Below are positions 19,616 through 29,250 of a DNA stretch of 64,000 nucleotides, in pieces. Below the pieces are notes generated by a model that had not been told where the DNA came from, did not search any database, and saw nothing but the letters and a program-made list of their open reading frames with translations. Where the stretch lies: assembly GCA_013306675.1 (NCBI GenBank), contig JABLUY010000053.1, forward strand, positions 62,001 through 126,000, written 5' to 3'. A program made the translations under genes and the position numbers. Source of the stretch: Thraustochytrium sp. TN22 (taxonomy: Eukaryota > Sar > Bigyra > Thraustochytrida > Thraustochytriidae). The number at the start of each line of letters is the position of its first letter. Positions within the stretch are counted from its first letter, which is position 1.

Positions 19616-20983
19616 TCACCAGGTCGAGGGCGGGTACGCCCCGGCAGCCGGCGCAGGCTCGACCTGGTCGCAGGGCAGCGCCGGGTAGTGCGCAGCGGCA
19701 AACTCACGCTTGGCCGATGCGAGCATCTCGCGCTGCTCGGCGGAGAAGGAGATGCTGTTCTCGTGGAAGAGTCGCCGGATCGTGTTTTGGATCTCCGGCT
19801 GCACGCGCGAGTTCCACTTTTCAAAGCCTAGCAGCCGCTTCAGCTTCTTGTCGATGGCGCGCGTACTGCGGTCGATGTGGCACCGCTGCACGATCTTCGA
19901 GATGGTCTTGAGGTCCTTCTCCACGAAGTAGTACACCACGTACAGGATCATGCGCTCCTCGTTCTCTTCCCACGGCCGCTTGCTGCCCTTGCCCTTGGCC
20001 CCGCCCTGCTCGTCCGGCGACTCTGGCACCTCGCCCCCATAACCACCACTGTCCGCGTCGCCCTCGCGCCGCCGCTTGCCGCCGCTGGCTGCCGCTTGCT
20101 GTGCCTCTGCCTGCGCTCCCGCCTGCATCTCAGCAGCTCGGGGCCGCTTCTGCGCCGCCGGCGAGGTCATCGCACTTGACGACGAAGACGAAGACGAAGA
20201 CGAAGACGAAGACGAAGACGAAGACGAAGACGAAGAAGCACAAGCCGCAACGGGCGCCGGGGCGAGCAGGTCGCTGCGAACAGCCGCATGCGGCACAAAC
20301 GAACCCGCCACAGGGCCGTCGTACGGATTTACGAAGGCCGCGGCGGCCGCTCGCTCCTCGTGCGCGAGCTGCTGCTCCTGCCGCAGCTGCTGGAGCTTCT
20401 CCTGCAGGCCGCCTTTCCTTCCTCCGCCGCCGCCACCGCCGCCGCCGCTGCTGCTACCGCTGCTGCCGCCGCTCCGCGCGCTCGAGGACGTGCTCACCGT
20501 GCTAGGCCGCCTCTGCTGGTCTTGCCGCTGCCGCAGTAGTATTGCCTCCCGCCCCTGCCGACGCATCTCCAGCCCGTACGGTGCGGGCGCCCCGAGTGGC
20601 GTCGCCGTCCCGCCTGCGGCAGCCGCTGCGGCCGCTTCCTCCCGGAGCATGTCCGCGACCAGGCCCCAGTCGTCTCCCTCGTGCCCCGGCTTGCCGCGCG
20701 TCCCGTACACGTGCTGCTGGAGCGCCTGCACCTGCAGCGCCGGCATCTCCGTCGTCATGGCCAGCATTCGCCGCTGCTCCTCCTCTCGCCCTGCGGTCGA
20801 GTCGCGACCCGGCCGGGCGTCCCGCTCCTCGCCCGAGCCTCGCTCCCGCCCGCTGATGGTGCCCGACGCGCGCCGCGCGCCTGCCAGGCCCGGCGCCTTT
20901 TTCCCCCGCTCGCCGGCGCGCGGGGAGCCCTGCCGCACCCTGCCGCACCCTGCCGCCGCGCTCGCAGTACTCGCGCCGCACAC
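19616..20983 (-). CDS. SANT/Myb-like domain protein with poly-Ser tract
   Basis: Protein of 455 residues from 20983. An alternative start at Met 73 (20767, MLAMTTEM) is equally plausible because the first 70 residues are low-complexity. The middle contains a Gln/Glu-rich coiled stretch (LQEKLQQLRQEQQLAHEE), a Gly run, and a run of about 21 Ser encoded by a GACGAA repeat on the plus strand. A basic nuclear-localisation-like segment (GGKRRREGD) precedes a SANT/Myb-like fold at about 333-390: KRPWEENEERMILYVVYYFVE...TISKIVQRCHIDRSTRAIDKKLKRLL. This has the three-helix pattern with a leading Trp and a recognition-helix-like RSTRAIDKKLKRL. A nuclear DNA- or histone-binding role is inferred; no specific orthologue recognised. 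Confidence 0.75.
   Translation of the reverse strand: MCGASTASAAAGCGRVRQGSPRAGERGKKAPGLAGARRASGTISGRERGSGEERDARPGRDSTAGREEEQRRMLAMTTEMPALQVQALQQHVYGTRGKPGHEGDDWGLVADMLREEAAAAAAAGGTATPLGAPAPYGLEMRRQGREAILLRQRQDQQRRPSTVSTSSSARSGGSSGSSSGGGGGGGGGRKGGLQEKLQQLRQEQQLAHEERAAAAAFVNPYDGPVAGSFVPHAAVRSDLLAPAPVAACASSSSSSSSSSSSSSSSSSSSSAMTSPAAQKRPRAAEMQAGAQAEAQQAAASGGKRRREGDADSGGYGGEVPESPDEQGGAKGKGSKRPWEENEERMILYVVYYFVEKDLKTISKIVQRCHIDRSTRAIDKKLKRLLGFEKWNSRVQPEIQNTIRRLFHENSISFSAEQREMLASAKREFAAAHYPALPCDQVEPAPAAGAYPPSTW
20178..20238. repeat. GACGAA hexanucleotide repeat (poly-Ser in SANT gene)
   Basis: About ten uninterrupted GACGAA units, read on the minus strand as TCT/TCG-type serine codons inside the SANT-domain gene. 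The array is in frame, and length changes would only alter the Ser run. Confidence 0.9.
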
Positions 20984-22502
20984 CGGGTGCGCGGGGCCTC
21001 CGTCTTGATTCGGGTCTGCCTGCCGCGCCGCCGCCGCGCCGGAGCAGGCGCCGCGCCGCCTCCAGAAAACGCGCGCTCGACGTGGCGGCTCCCGAGAAGG
21101 CCGCCTTTTGCGCGCCAGGGGGTGCGCGGCGAGTTCCGACGCGGCGCCGCGGCCGGGCGCAGATCGTGGGGAGCTGGGTGCGGTTCCGCCGTGAGGGCCC
21201 GTGCCGGGGGAGAAGGAGGCGCCGGGGAATTAAAGAAGAGGGGGGAGTGCAAGGGGAAGAGCCGGGACGTGCAGAGAGCACCCGGGGAGGAAGGCGAGCG
21301 AGGTGCAGCGCGGGAAGGACGCGGGAAAGGACGAGGAGAGGGTGGACGGCGAGAGCAGCGTCGGGAGGGAGCGGAGGGAAGAGGGGGAGGGAAGCGCTGT
21401 ACTCGAAGGCCGCGGCGGGCGAGCTGAGCAGACGGGGCCGAGCTGAGCAGACTGGGCGAGCTGAGCAGACTGGGCGAGCCGAGCAGTATGGCGATCGACG
21501 GGTTTTTCACGGAGGTCAACTGCTGGTGAGGGTTGGTGTACTACATCTGAGGTGGCGTTGTCGTCCAAACTTCACAGGCTATCTCACAGTGAGGTGGGCC
21601 AAGTCGCCACTCGTCGGTCTTTGTGATTCGAGTTGAGCTGATCTGCAGGTCTGCGAAGTCAGAAGCTGTCCGCAACGTTGGTGGTGTGGTCGTTCCTCCA
21701 GCGAAGTGCCGTAGGAGGATCTGTTCGCGCCAGAATTAGTATTGCTTCACTGTGGTCGAGACAAAAGTTCACCGCGCTCCGACTGACGAAGAAATAGTGA
21801 TCCGCCGACTTGTTCCTTGCTGTCATTTGCAAGCTGCCCGCCCTTGAAAACTTTGCTTAGCGCAGCTGCCAATCACGGTGGCAGCTAGCCTCGAGTCAAC
21901 CGATGGGCACTGGTTTTTCTCCAAGTTGTAGTACCATGGTACCAACGTCGAATCGCGCCCCCGCCCCCCGGGAGCTGGCCAGGCGGGTCAGGCAAAAAGA
22001 GGGTGTACTCCAGCGAGACGCTCAGAAGTCATGCACCAAATCTGCCTTGGTGCTCAGCAATTTTGCGTTGCCCGCAATGTTGCATTGCCCGCCACCGCTG
22101 TCTCGGCCGGTCCAAAGCTTTCGTTCCTCTCCTCCTGGCCCAGGGCCCTAATTCCGCAAAATTCCGCAAAAGGGGCGGGCACGGCGGGGCTTCGGCCTGC
22201 CTGCCGCTCGCCAAGCACGACTCAGACGCCAACCTGCAGTGGGCTCTCACGCTGGCGCAGTGCACTGGCAGCGCACCCGCCCTGCTGTTGCCTTGCTTGA
22301 CGAGCATCTTGTACTGCCCGCCACGCCCCGCCACCGCGATCGGCACGTGCCGGCCGGCGGGGGCAATTTCTGTCTGTGACCACCGGCGTGCGCAAGGCAA
22401 GTACTAGGCCTAATCTAATGCAGTGCGTCTCAGACTCGGACGCGGAGAGCGCCGACGACGCAGAGCGAGATCGGCACGCGCGCGAGAGAGAGGGAGAATA
22501 CA
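20984..22502. other. Divergent intergenic region with an 18-bp minisatellite
   Basis: About 1.5 kb between the SANT gene (minus) and the START gene (plus). The left half is purine-rich (about 21,200-21,400), followed by four copies of an 18-19-bp unit GAGCTGAGCAGACTGGGC (21,421-21,486). From 21,500 to 22,170 GC falls and no frame looks coding. No gene or RNA gene identified. Confidence 0.5.
21421..21486. repeat. 18-bp minisatellite, about 3.6 copies
   Basis: Copies at 21,421-21,439 (19 bp, one variant), 21,440-21,457, 21,458-21,475 and a partial at 21,476-21,486, all based on GAGCTGAGCAGACTGGGC. Non-coding. Confidence 0.85.
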
Positions 22503-23846
22503 ATGGCGGGCGCGGCGAGCGCGGCGAGCGTGGCGGCGGCCTTCGACCGGGCGGTCGCGCAGGACAAGCCGTACGAGGCGGAGCGGCTGGCGCTGGAGCT
22601 GGAGGCGCTGGCCGCCAAGAACCAAGGCGCCCGCGCCGAGCTCGAAAAGAGGGAGCGCGCGGTGGGGCGCGTGAAGAAGGACGCGGAGGAGCTGGCGCTG
22701 CTCATCGGCGAGCTCAAGTCGGACGATGGCTGGAGCAAGTCGTACGACAAGAAGGGCGTCACGGTGCACTGGAAAAAGCAAGAGGGCACGCCATTCTTGT
22801 TGACCAAGGCGTCGCAGGTCTTCCCCGCGACGCCCGGCAAGCCGCGCACGCACACCTTCATGGCGCTCGTGTCGCTCATCGCCGAGGTCGACCTCATGCC
22901 GCAGTACTTCCCGCGCGGCATCATGAAGACGCACGAGACGCTCAAGGAGGAGACCTCCTTCTCTAGGTACACGCGCATGTACCTGCACCCGCCGCGCCTG
23001 CTGCCCATTTCCAACCGCGAAGCCGTCATCCGTGGCAAGGGCTTCGACATGACGGCCGAGAGCTCCGCCATTTGTGTCAGCTTCAAGAGCCTGGACGCCG
23101 ACTTCGAGCTTGATGGCTTTCGCACGCCCGAGCCGCTGCGCGGATACACGCGCATCGACATCCACGGTGCCTACTACATGGAAATCTTGCCCGACGGCAG
23201 CTGCCTCTTCCAGAACATTCAGTTTCTCGACCTCAAGCTCGCCTTTGTTCCGCCCGTCATCCTCAACATGCTCAGCAAGGGCGCCCTGCCGGTCGAGTTT
23301 CTGCACAATATCGGCAAGAAGATCACCGAGTTTGAAGGCAGCGCGTGGGAGGACCGCGTGCTCGCGCAGCCTGAACTCTATGATGACGTGCGCGAGCGTC
23401 TGGAGGCGCATTTCGCCGGGCACGAGGGCGACGCGAGTCTTCTGGCCGAGGAGGAGAAAGGTGAACCGGAGGAGGAGCCGGAGCAAGAGGAGGAGGCGCA
23501 AGGCGAGGGCACTGAGGACGATCGGGAGAGCGATAAACCCGACGAGGACGACCTAACGAGTCCGCCGCTTCTCGCCCCGGCCCTCGAGCGGAGCGACGCA
23601 CCGCGGCCGGCCGCACCGCCCGGACCTCAACAGGATGGTGGCGGCGTGCGGAATACCCTGCGCCGCGGCCTTCACGCCGTGCTGGCCCTGCTCATTGCCG
23701 AGGAGGACGCTCGAATCTACGCGGACAAGGCCACAGCCTGGCTGGAGCCCGCCAACCCAGATGACGGGCCGCCTCGTCGCTCGCTCGCGCGCCGTCTCAG
23801 CCTCCGGCTCAGCCGGCGCCACAGCCGCACCCATACTGACAACTGA
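22503..23846 (+). CDS. START-domain lipid-binding protein
   Basis: Protein of 447 residues; the ATG at 22503 has a good context (ACAATGG). The N-terminus is a helical coiled stretch (residues 20-70). A START/PCTP-like domain spans about 75-290: DDGWSKSYDKKGVTVHWKK at the first strand, then HTFMALVSLIAEVDLMPQYFP, NREAVIRGKGFDM and YMEILPDGSCLF, with the typical C-terminal helix (ILNMLSKGALPVEFLHNIGKKI). START domains hold one sterol, phospholipid or ceramide in a helix-grip cavity and move it between membranes. A Glu-rich linker (320-360) and a basic C-terminal tail with arginine pairs (RRSLARRLSLRLSRRHSR) follow; the tail could bind acidic phospholipids. The ligand is unknown. No TM segment is seen. 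Confidence 0.87.
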   Translation: MAGAASAASVAAAFDRAVAQDKPYEAERLALELEALAAKNQGARAELEKRERAVGRVKKDAEELALLIGELKSDDGWSKSYDKKGVTVHWKKQEGTPFLLTKASQVFPATPGKPRTHTFMALVSLIAEVDLMPQYFPRGIMKTHETLKEETSFSRYTRMYLHPPRLLPISNREAVIRGKGFDMTAESSAICVSFKSLDADFELDGFRTPEPLRGYTRIDIHGAYYMEILPDGSCLFQNIQFLDLKLAFVPPVILNMLSKGALPVEFLHNIGKKITEFEGSAWEDRVLAQPELYDDVRERLEAHFAGHEGDASLLAEEEKGEPEEEPEQEEEAQGEGTEDDRESDKPDEDDLTSPPLLAPALERSDAPRPAAPPGPQQDGGGVRNTLRRGLHAVLALLIAEEDARIYADKATAWLEPANPDDGPPRRSLARRLSLRLSRRHSRTHTDN

Positions 23847-24382
23847 GCGCGTCAATGACAAATTAAGAAAAACCCGGGTTCCCATCGAAGAAATCGTCCT
23901 CCTTGAATTGACTGAAAAGCGCGCAGCGCTCAGTGGCGGGCCCCAGAGCGCTCGCGTTTGCCATCAAACGCTACTGCGCGTTCGATCAAACAGCACTCTG
24001 AGCTGCTTGTTGGCGACCGCCAAGGCGCTTCGTGACGACATGCGAAGGACATCCTTCTTGACTTCCCAGGCCTTTACCGTGCGGCCCGGTTCTTCTGCTC
24101 CTTCGTCTTCTTCTAGCTTCGTCTACTAGTTCTGGATCTGGTTCTAGTTCTGGTTCCACCCGTTTCGTGCACGATACTACGGTTGGTGGTGGTGGTGGTG
24201 GTGGTGGTGGTCCTCGTGCTCGTGCTCGAGTTCGTGGTGGTCTCCGGCGAGGTGGGCCTCGACAGACCCGTCCACCAGACCGCGAGCGCGGCGAGGCAGC
24301 TCGGCGGGCCTCGACAGACCCGTCTACCAGACCTCGAGCGCGGCGAGGCAGCTCGGCGGAGCGCGACGCAACGCGCCCGGTC
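23847..24382. other. Upstream region of DECD helicase: GGT run and 52-bp tandem duplication
   Basis: About 535 bp. It holds a GGT trinucleotide run (24,185-24,211) and two tandem copies of a 52-bp unit (24,254-24,305 and 24,306-24,357) differing at two bases. The 52-bp period is not a multiple of three, so although the frame happens to stay open, this is most likely 5' untranslated sequence. That supports the helicase start at 24,383. Confidence 0.65.
24254..24357. repeat. 52-bp tandem duplication
   Basis: Two adjacent copies beginning GGGCCTCGACAGACCCGTC at 24,254 and 24,306, with two mismatches. It lies just 5' of the helicase start codon. Confidence 0.9.
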
Positions 24383-26107
24383 ATGTCTGGCAAGAAAAGA
24401 CAGCGCCGCGGCGGCGACGGCGGGGCCGACGCCAAGGCGGGCAAGAAGAGACAGCGTCGCGGCGGCGACGGTGGGGCCGACGCCAAGGCGGGCGCCCAGA
24501 ATGTGGGCAGCCCGCAGGGGGCGGCGAGAGCCGGGTTCACGACGCTGGCGGCAAGCTCATCCATGGTCAAAAGCGTGGACGACGAGCGGCTGCCGGCGTG
24601 CTTCGCAGAGAGCTTCAAGCACCTGCGGCTTGAGCGGCCCACGCCCGTGCAGAGCACGGCTTGGCCTGCGGTGTTGGAGGGCCGTGACTTGCTGGGCATC
24701 GCGCCGACCGGGTCCGGCAAGTCCATCGCGTACCTGCTGCCAGGGCTCGCGCACGTGCTGGCCAAACGCCAGCGCGCGCAGCGCCAGAAGCGCAACTGCT
24801 CCGTGGCGCAGAGCGCCAGTGTGGTGACGCTGCTGCCGACGCGCGAGCTGGCGAAACAGGTCGAGGCCACCGCGCGCCGCCTCGCTAAACCGTACATGGT
24901 GACCTGCCTGGCCGCCTACGGCGGCAAGGACCGCGCGGCGCAGGTCGAGACGCTGCGCAGCGAGAATGTGGAGCTGCTCTTCGCCACGCCCGGCCGCGCG
25001 CTCGACCTTGCGCGCGCCGGCGACCTCCTGCTCGAGTCCACCTCGCTCTTGGTGCTCGACGAGTGCGACCGCATGCTCGACATGGGCTTCGAGCCGCAGA
25101 TCCGCGAGTTCGTGGCCAAGCTGCGTGACGCCTCCGAGACGCGCCACCAGCACGTGCTGCTGAGCGCCACCTTCCCGCGGAAGCTGCGTGCCGTGCTGCG
25201 CGACCTTGATCTGCTGCGCGAGCGCCCGCTTCGCTTCCGTGTCGGCCCCGACGGCGCCACCAAGCCATTGGACGCCGCCGACGAAGACGTGGACGCCAAC
25301 GCCGACGCCGACGCCGCTGCGCAGGCGCAGGAGGGCGACGAGGAGGGCCAGGCCGAGGCCGGCGCCAAGGCCGGCCAGAACGACGACGACATCAGCGACC
25401 GCGCGGCCCAGGGCATCTCCTCCAGCATCACACAGATCGTGCAGGTCTGCGCGGAGCACAAGAAGCCCGCCAAGCTCACCAAGTTCCTTGACAAGATCGC
25501 TGCGGAGGACAAGGAGCAGGGTCGCACGCGCAACCCGAGCAGCGTCCTTATCTTTTGCACGCGCATCAAGACCGTCAAGTTTGTGGAGAATCTCCTGCGC
25601 GAGCAGCGTACGCGCAAGTCTGTTGCGCTGCACGGCAGCATGAGTCAGGACGAGCGTGAGCGCGCGCTGCGCGACTTCCGCGCCGGCAAGGCCCGCATCC
25701 TCGTCGCCACTGACGTTGCCGGCCGCGGCATCGACATCAAGGGGCTCCCGTTCGTCGTCAACTACGACTTCCCCGGCTCTCTCGACGTCTACGTGCACCG
25801 CGTCGGCCGCACCGGCCGCCAAGACCGCCCCGGCGTCGCTTACTCCTTCTTCACCCGCAACCTCGCTCCCCTCGCGCCCAGCCTCATCAAGCTGCTCCAG
25901 GCTTGCTCGCAAAAGGTTGACCCGTACCTGCAGCGCCTCGTCGATCAGGGCGAGGACGACCCGGACCTCATGAAGATCCGATCTCGCCAGCAGAAGCGCC
26001 GCAAGAAGACTGCTGCTGCCGATGTCGTCGACGACGACACCCACAACCACGATGACAACAACAACAACAACAACAACAACAACAGCAAACAACAGCAAGT
26101 AGCCTAG
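24383..26107 (+). CDS. DEAD-box family RNA helicase with DECD motif II
   Basis: Protein of 574 residues from the ATG at 24383 (MSGKKRQRR). Helicase motifs in order: TPVQSTAW (Q motif), Walker A APTGSGKS at 107-114, PTRELAKQ, ATPGRAL, motif II DECD at 226-229 in place of the common DEAD, LLSATF (motif III), LIFCTRIKTV, LVATDVAGRGIDI and HRVGRTGR (motif VI). These give a complete ATP-dependent RNA helicase core. The N-terminus carries a perfect protein-level tandem repeat GKKRQRRGGDGGADAKA twice, a basic nucleolar-type signal. An Ala/Asp/Glu-rich insert lies between the two RecA domains, and the C-terminus has basic residues followed by a poly-Asn run. DECD is typical of UAP56/Sub2, but the rest does not look like that family. 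The exact RNA process is unknown. Confidence 0.92.
   Translation: MSGKKRQRRGGDGGADAKAGKKRQRRGGDGGADAKAGAQNVGSPQGAARAGFTTLAASSSMVKSVDDERLPACFAESFKHLRLERPTPVQSTAWPAVLEGRDLLGIAPTGSGKSIAYLLPGLAHVLAKRQRAQRQKRNCSVAQSASVVTLLPTRELAKQVEATARRLAKPYMVTCLAAYGGKDRAAQVETLRSENVELLFATPGRALDLARAGDLLLESTSLLVLDECDRMLDMGFEPQIREFVAKLRDASETRHQHVLLSATFPRKLRAVLRDLDLLRERPLRFRVGPDGATKPLDAADEDVDANADADAAAQAQEGDEEGQAEAGAKAGQNDDDISDRAAQGISSSITQIVQVCAEHKKPAKLTKFLDKIAAEDKEQGRTRNPSSVLIFCTRIKTVKFVENLLREQRTRKSVALHGSMSQDERERALRDFRAGKARILVATDVAGRGIDIKGLPFVVNYDFPGSLDVYVHRVGRTGRQDRPGVAYSFFTRNLAPLAPSLIKLLQACSQKVDPYLQRLVDQGEDDPDLMKIRSRQQKRRKKTAAADVVDDDTHNHDDNNNNNNNNNSKQQQVA
24389..24490 (+). repeat. 51-bp coding tandem duplication (basic N-terminal repeat)
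   Basis: Two copies, 24,389-24,439 and 24,440-24,490, each encoding GKKRQRRGGDGGADAKA, with only synonymous differences. The exact 17-codon period contrasts with the 52-bp duplication directly upstream and marks the coding boundary. Confidence 0.92.
26055..26085 (+). repeat. AAC trinucleotide run encoding poly-Asn
   Basis: About nine AAC codons at the C-terminus of the DECD helicase. The A-rich codons stand out in this GC-rich genome. Confidence 0.85.
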
Positions 26108-26482
26108 ACTTCTAGCTAGCTAGCTTTGTTAGGCCGCAGTCAGTCAATACTCTGTCTCACTGTCGTGTTTCCCCTCCTGGCTGGCATGGCGACTCGTCGC
26201 TCACGCCGTCTTTGCTGCGGAGCTAGCTCATGGGCCTCCGTCGTGAACCTCGTTCAGATCGTGAACCTCGTTCAGACGGCCTTTGAAGCTGCAATCGCAC
26301 TGCGCTCAGCTCCTGAGGACCTGATTGTTGCAGTGTGTGATGATGGCGGTGCGGCGGCAGATTTTGCCACGCGTCGCGGACGGACGACTCGACGGAGCGA
26401 GCGCTCGCAGCCCAACGACAACGCGCAGCAGCAGTACGACTACTTCAACCACGGCCGGCGCGGCGCGGCGCGGCGCGGCAGG
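26108..26482. other. Intergenic or 5' leader region
   Basis: About 375 bp between the helicase stop and the chosen start of the ubinuclein-like gene. It contains CTAGCTAGCTAGC (26,112-26,124) and a 15-bp direct repeat (GTGAACCTCGTTCAG, 26,243 and 26,261). The downstream frame is open back to 26,126, so part of it could be coding. Confidence 0.45.
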
Positions 26483-28732
26483 ATGCGGGCCGACAGGATG
26501 GAGCTGGGCGACGGCGCGCTGGACTTCGACGTGGTCGAGGGCGCGCGGCAGTCGGCGGCGGCGGCGGCGGCGAGCGGGTCGGCGCGGGATGGCGGCGCGG
26601 CCGCAGCGGCGGCGCTGGCGGCGGCGGCGGCGTCGCCGTCGTCGTCGGCGTCGACCGGGTCGGGGCCCGGGCCGGCGGGCTTCCTGCCGCCGCCCGAGCC
26701 GTCCTTCCGCGGCGACACGGCGCTGGGCGGCGTGATCGCGTCGCTGGAGCAGCGCTTCGGCGGCGGCGCGCAGGACTCGGACGAGGACTCGGACGGCGCG
26801 CGCTCGGACGCCGGCGGCGAAGACGCCGGCGGCGAGGGCGGCGCCGGCCCGGGCGAGGGCGGCGACCGAGGCAAGCGCAAGGCGACCAGCAAGCAGCGCA
26901 AACCCAACAAGGAGGAGAAGGAGTGGCTCGCCAGCGGCGAAGGCTTCCTCGAGGACGACCTGGAGGAGGGCGAGGAGTCCGTGGCGCGCCGCGACGCCTT
27001 CGAGAAGGCCCTCGCGCTCAGGTTCACGGGCTTTTACGTGCATCGCGGGCCGTTGCTTTCGCAGCCGCAGCGCACGCGCATCGCGCGCGAGCTCGAGGAG
27101 AGCCGCCTCAAGCACGAGGGCCGCAAGAAGCCAGGCCCCAAGCCGGGCTACAAGCGCGGCGCCGCGGCCGGCCGCAAGCAGGCCTCTGACAGGCGTACGC
27201 CCAAGGACTACGAGGAGGTTCGCGAGCTCGTCAAGGGCGTCGTGAGCTCCGTCAAGAAGAACTGCGAGAAGGCCGCGCAGTCGAAGACGCCCAACAGTAC
27301 CCCATACTCGCGGGACCTTGACTCGGTGCTCATCACCTTCAAAAAGCGCACCCTGCGCGACGAGAAGAAGCCTGCGCGCGCCCGCCTTATGCGTGAGCTC
27401 GTGAACGAGGCCTTCGGCGGGAAGCAGGACATGGACACCTTCAACAAGCACCTGCGCCGCGTCGTTCACTTTGACAAGGTGCGCGAGTTGCGCAAGGACT
27501 TTAACTCCACCGAGACCAGTTTTGCCGACTGGCTCGAGCGTCGCGGCGTCCAAGGCGCTACGGCCTCCATCAAGCGATCCGGCAAGCGCAAGGAGGCCGC
27601 GCCCGGCGCTGCCGCTGGCGCCGCCGCCGCCGACTCGACCTCGGCTGGCACCGCCGGCGCCGCCCCGCCTGTGGCTGGCGGCCCGGCACCGGCCGACGGT
27701 GCCGGCCCGCCGCAGCATCGCATGCGCCCGCATCCGTACGGGATCGCCGTCTGGGCCGCGGTCCTCGCCAAGGACGACGGTCTCTCGACCGCCTCGCTCG
27801 AGGCGCTCTACCAGGGCAAGCTCGACAGCGCCGTGGTCTCGGCCGCCTCGCAGGCGCCGCCGCCACCCTCTTGGGCCAAGGTGCTCGAGGCGCTTGACAA
27901 GCGCCTGCGCACCGTCGAGACGACAGGCCTTCCGCAGGACCGCGCCCTGCGCGCGATGTGCCGCGGCTACGTCGCCCGTCGCGCCAGCACGCACCAGGAC
28001 GATAAGCCCGTCTTTTTTTGGGACGAGCAGGGCCTCAAGCTCCTCAAGCGCTTTGCGGCGCTGCACCACAGCCTCTACGCCAAGTGCGGTGAAATCTGGA
28101 ACCTCGAGCTCACGCTTTTTGGAAAGGTCAAGACCAAGTGCTCAGACCGCAGGGAGTTCCTCAACGACGTCAGCGCGCTTTGGCCCAAGGGCGTCATGAG
28201 CCCGCACGAGCTCGCCGCGCTCACGCAGGAGTCCCACATCGACCCCATCGTTGTCGAGGCGCCGCGCGCGCCCGCTCCTCCCGCGAGCGACGCGGCTGCG
28301 CTCACCAGCCCCAGGAAGGCCGCGCCCCTCCTCGGCAAGCGCAAGGCGCCCACTGAGTCCGCCGCCTCCGCTCCAGGCGTCGTGGCCCCTGCTGTGGCGC
28401 CCGAGACCAGGCCGGCCGCCAAGCGTCCTCGCGACGACCACCACGCCGACGCCGCGCCGCCCCAGGCCTCCCTCGGCCACGATTTTGAGCCCGTTGACTT
28501 CGACCCCGCAGACTTTCGCCCCAAGCCCGCGCTCGGCCTCCCGGCCGCGTCCTCGTCCTCGTCCTCGTCCTCCTCGTCCGTGCCTGTCCGAGCGGCATCT
28601 TCCGCGCCCGCCGCGCAAGCCTTGCCACCTCCCGCCCCTGCTCCCGCGGCTAGCGGCCTCGACCCCAAGGCCATCGACTTTCCCTCCGTCACCTTCAACG
28701 ACGACGACTTCATGCCCAAAATCACCCTCTGA
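26483..28732 (+). CDS. Ubinuclein/HPC2-like histone chaperone candidate
   Basis: Protein of 749 residues from the ATG at 26483 (MRADRMELG). Starts at 26498 or, with a longer N-terminus, 26126 cannot be excluded. Residues about 153-191 fit the Hpc2-related domain of ubinucleins: an acidic GEGFLEDDLEEGEE block followed by LALRFTGFYVHRGPL, matching the FIDD...TKYGGFYINTGTL pattern known from UBN1/2 and Hpc2. The middle is Lys-rich, with an AT-hook-like KKPGPKPGYKRG, then a helical conserved-looking region (VREL...KKNCEKAAQ...YSRDLDSVLITFKKRTLRDEKK). The C-terminus is Ala/Pro/Ser low complexity with repeated DFxPxDF motifs. HRD proteins bind the HIRA complex that deposits histone H3.3 without replication. 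The assignment rests on one short motif and is tentative. Confidence 0.55.
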   Translation: MRADRMELGDGALDFDVVEGARQSAAAAAASGSARDGGAAAAAALAAAAASPSSSASTGSGPGPAGFLPPPEPSFRGDTALGGVIASLEQRFGGGAQDSDEDSDGARSDAGGEDAGGEGGAGPGEGGDRGKRKATSKQRKPNKEEKEWLASGEGFLEDDLEEGEESVARRDAFEKALALRFTGFYVHRGPLLSQPQRTRIARELEESRLKHEGRKKPGPKPGYKRGAAAGRKQASDRRTPKDYEEVRELVKGVVSSVKKNCEKAAQSKTPNSTPYSRDLDSVLITFKKRTLRDEKKPARARLMRELVNEAFGGKQDMDTFNKHLRRVVHFDKVRELRKDFNSTETSFADWLERRGVQGATASIKRSGKRKEAAPGAAAGAAAADSTSAGTAGAAPPVAGGPAPADGAGPPQHRMRPHPYGIAVWAAVLAKDDGLSTASLEALYQGKLDSAVVSAASQAPPPPSWAKVLEALDKRLRTVETTGLPQDRALRAMCRGYVARRASTHQDDKPVFFWDEQGLKLLKRFAALHHSLYAKCGEIWNLELTLFGKVKTKCSDRREFLNDVSALWPKGVMSPHELAALTQESHIDPIVVEAPRAPAPPASDAAALTSPRKAAPLLGKRKAPTESAASAPGVVAPAVAPETRPAAKRPRDDHHADAAPPQASLGHDFEPVDFDPADFRPKPALGLPAASSSSSSSSSSVPVRAASSAPAAQALPPPAPAPAASGLDPKAIDFPSVTFNDDDFMPKITL

Positions 28733-29089
28733 CCATCCATCGAGGGCAGACCTCCGAGTCGCCCCAACATATCTAGCTCCCCGGGCCGTCGAGTCCAGGG
28801 CTGCGGCCTCGCCGTCCCTGTCGCGTTGCTGCCGCGCTCGGCCCCTCCCGCGCCCTATCATCCCCTAACCATGTAGACCATTTCCCCCCCTTCCTCGATG
28901 CCCTCGGCTTTCCCTCCATCACCTTTGAGGCTTGCGCGCCTCCTCCTCCGCGCCCACGATCCCGCCTTGCCAGTGCCGCGTCGCCTTGTATCTTCGTCCG
29001 TCAGCCTGCGCACGCTCAGCTCGCTCCCGCAGCTCCACGGCCGCTCCTTCCCTTCTACGCTGCGCGCTCCTCCCCTTGCACTTTCCGCC

Positions 29090-29250
<161 letters not shown>

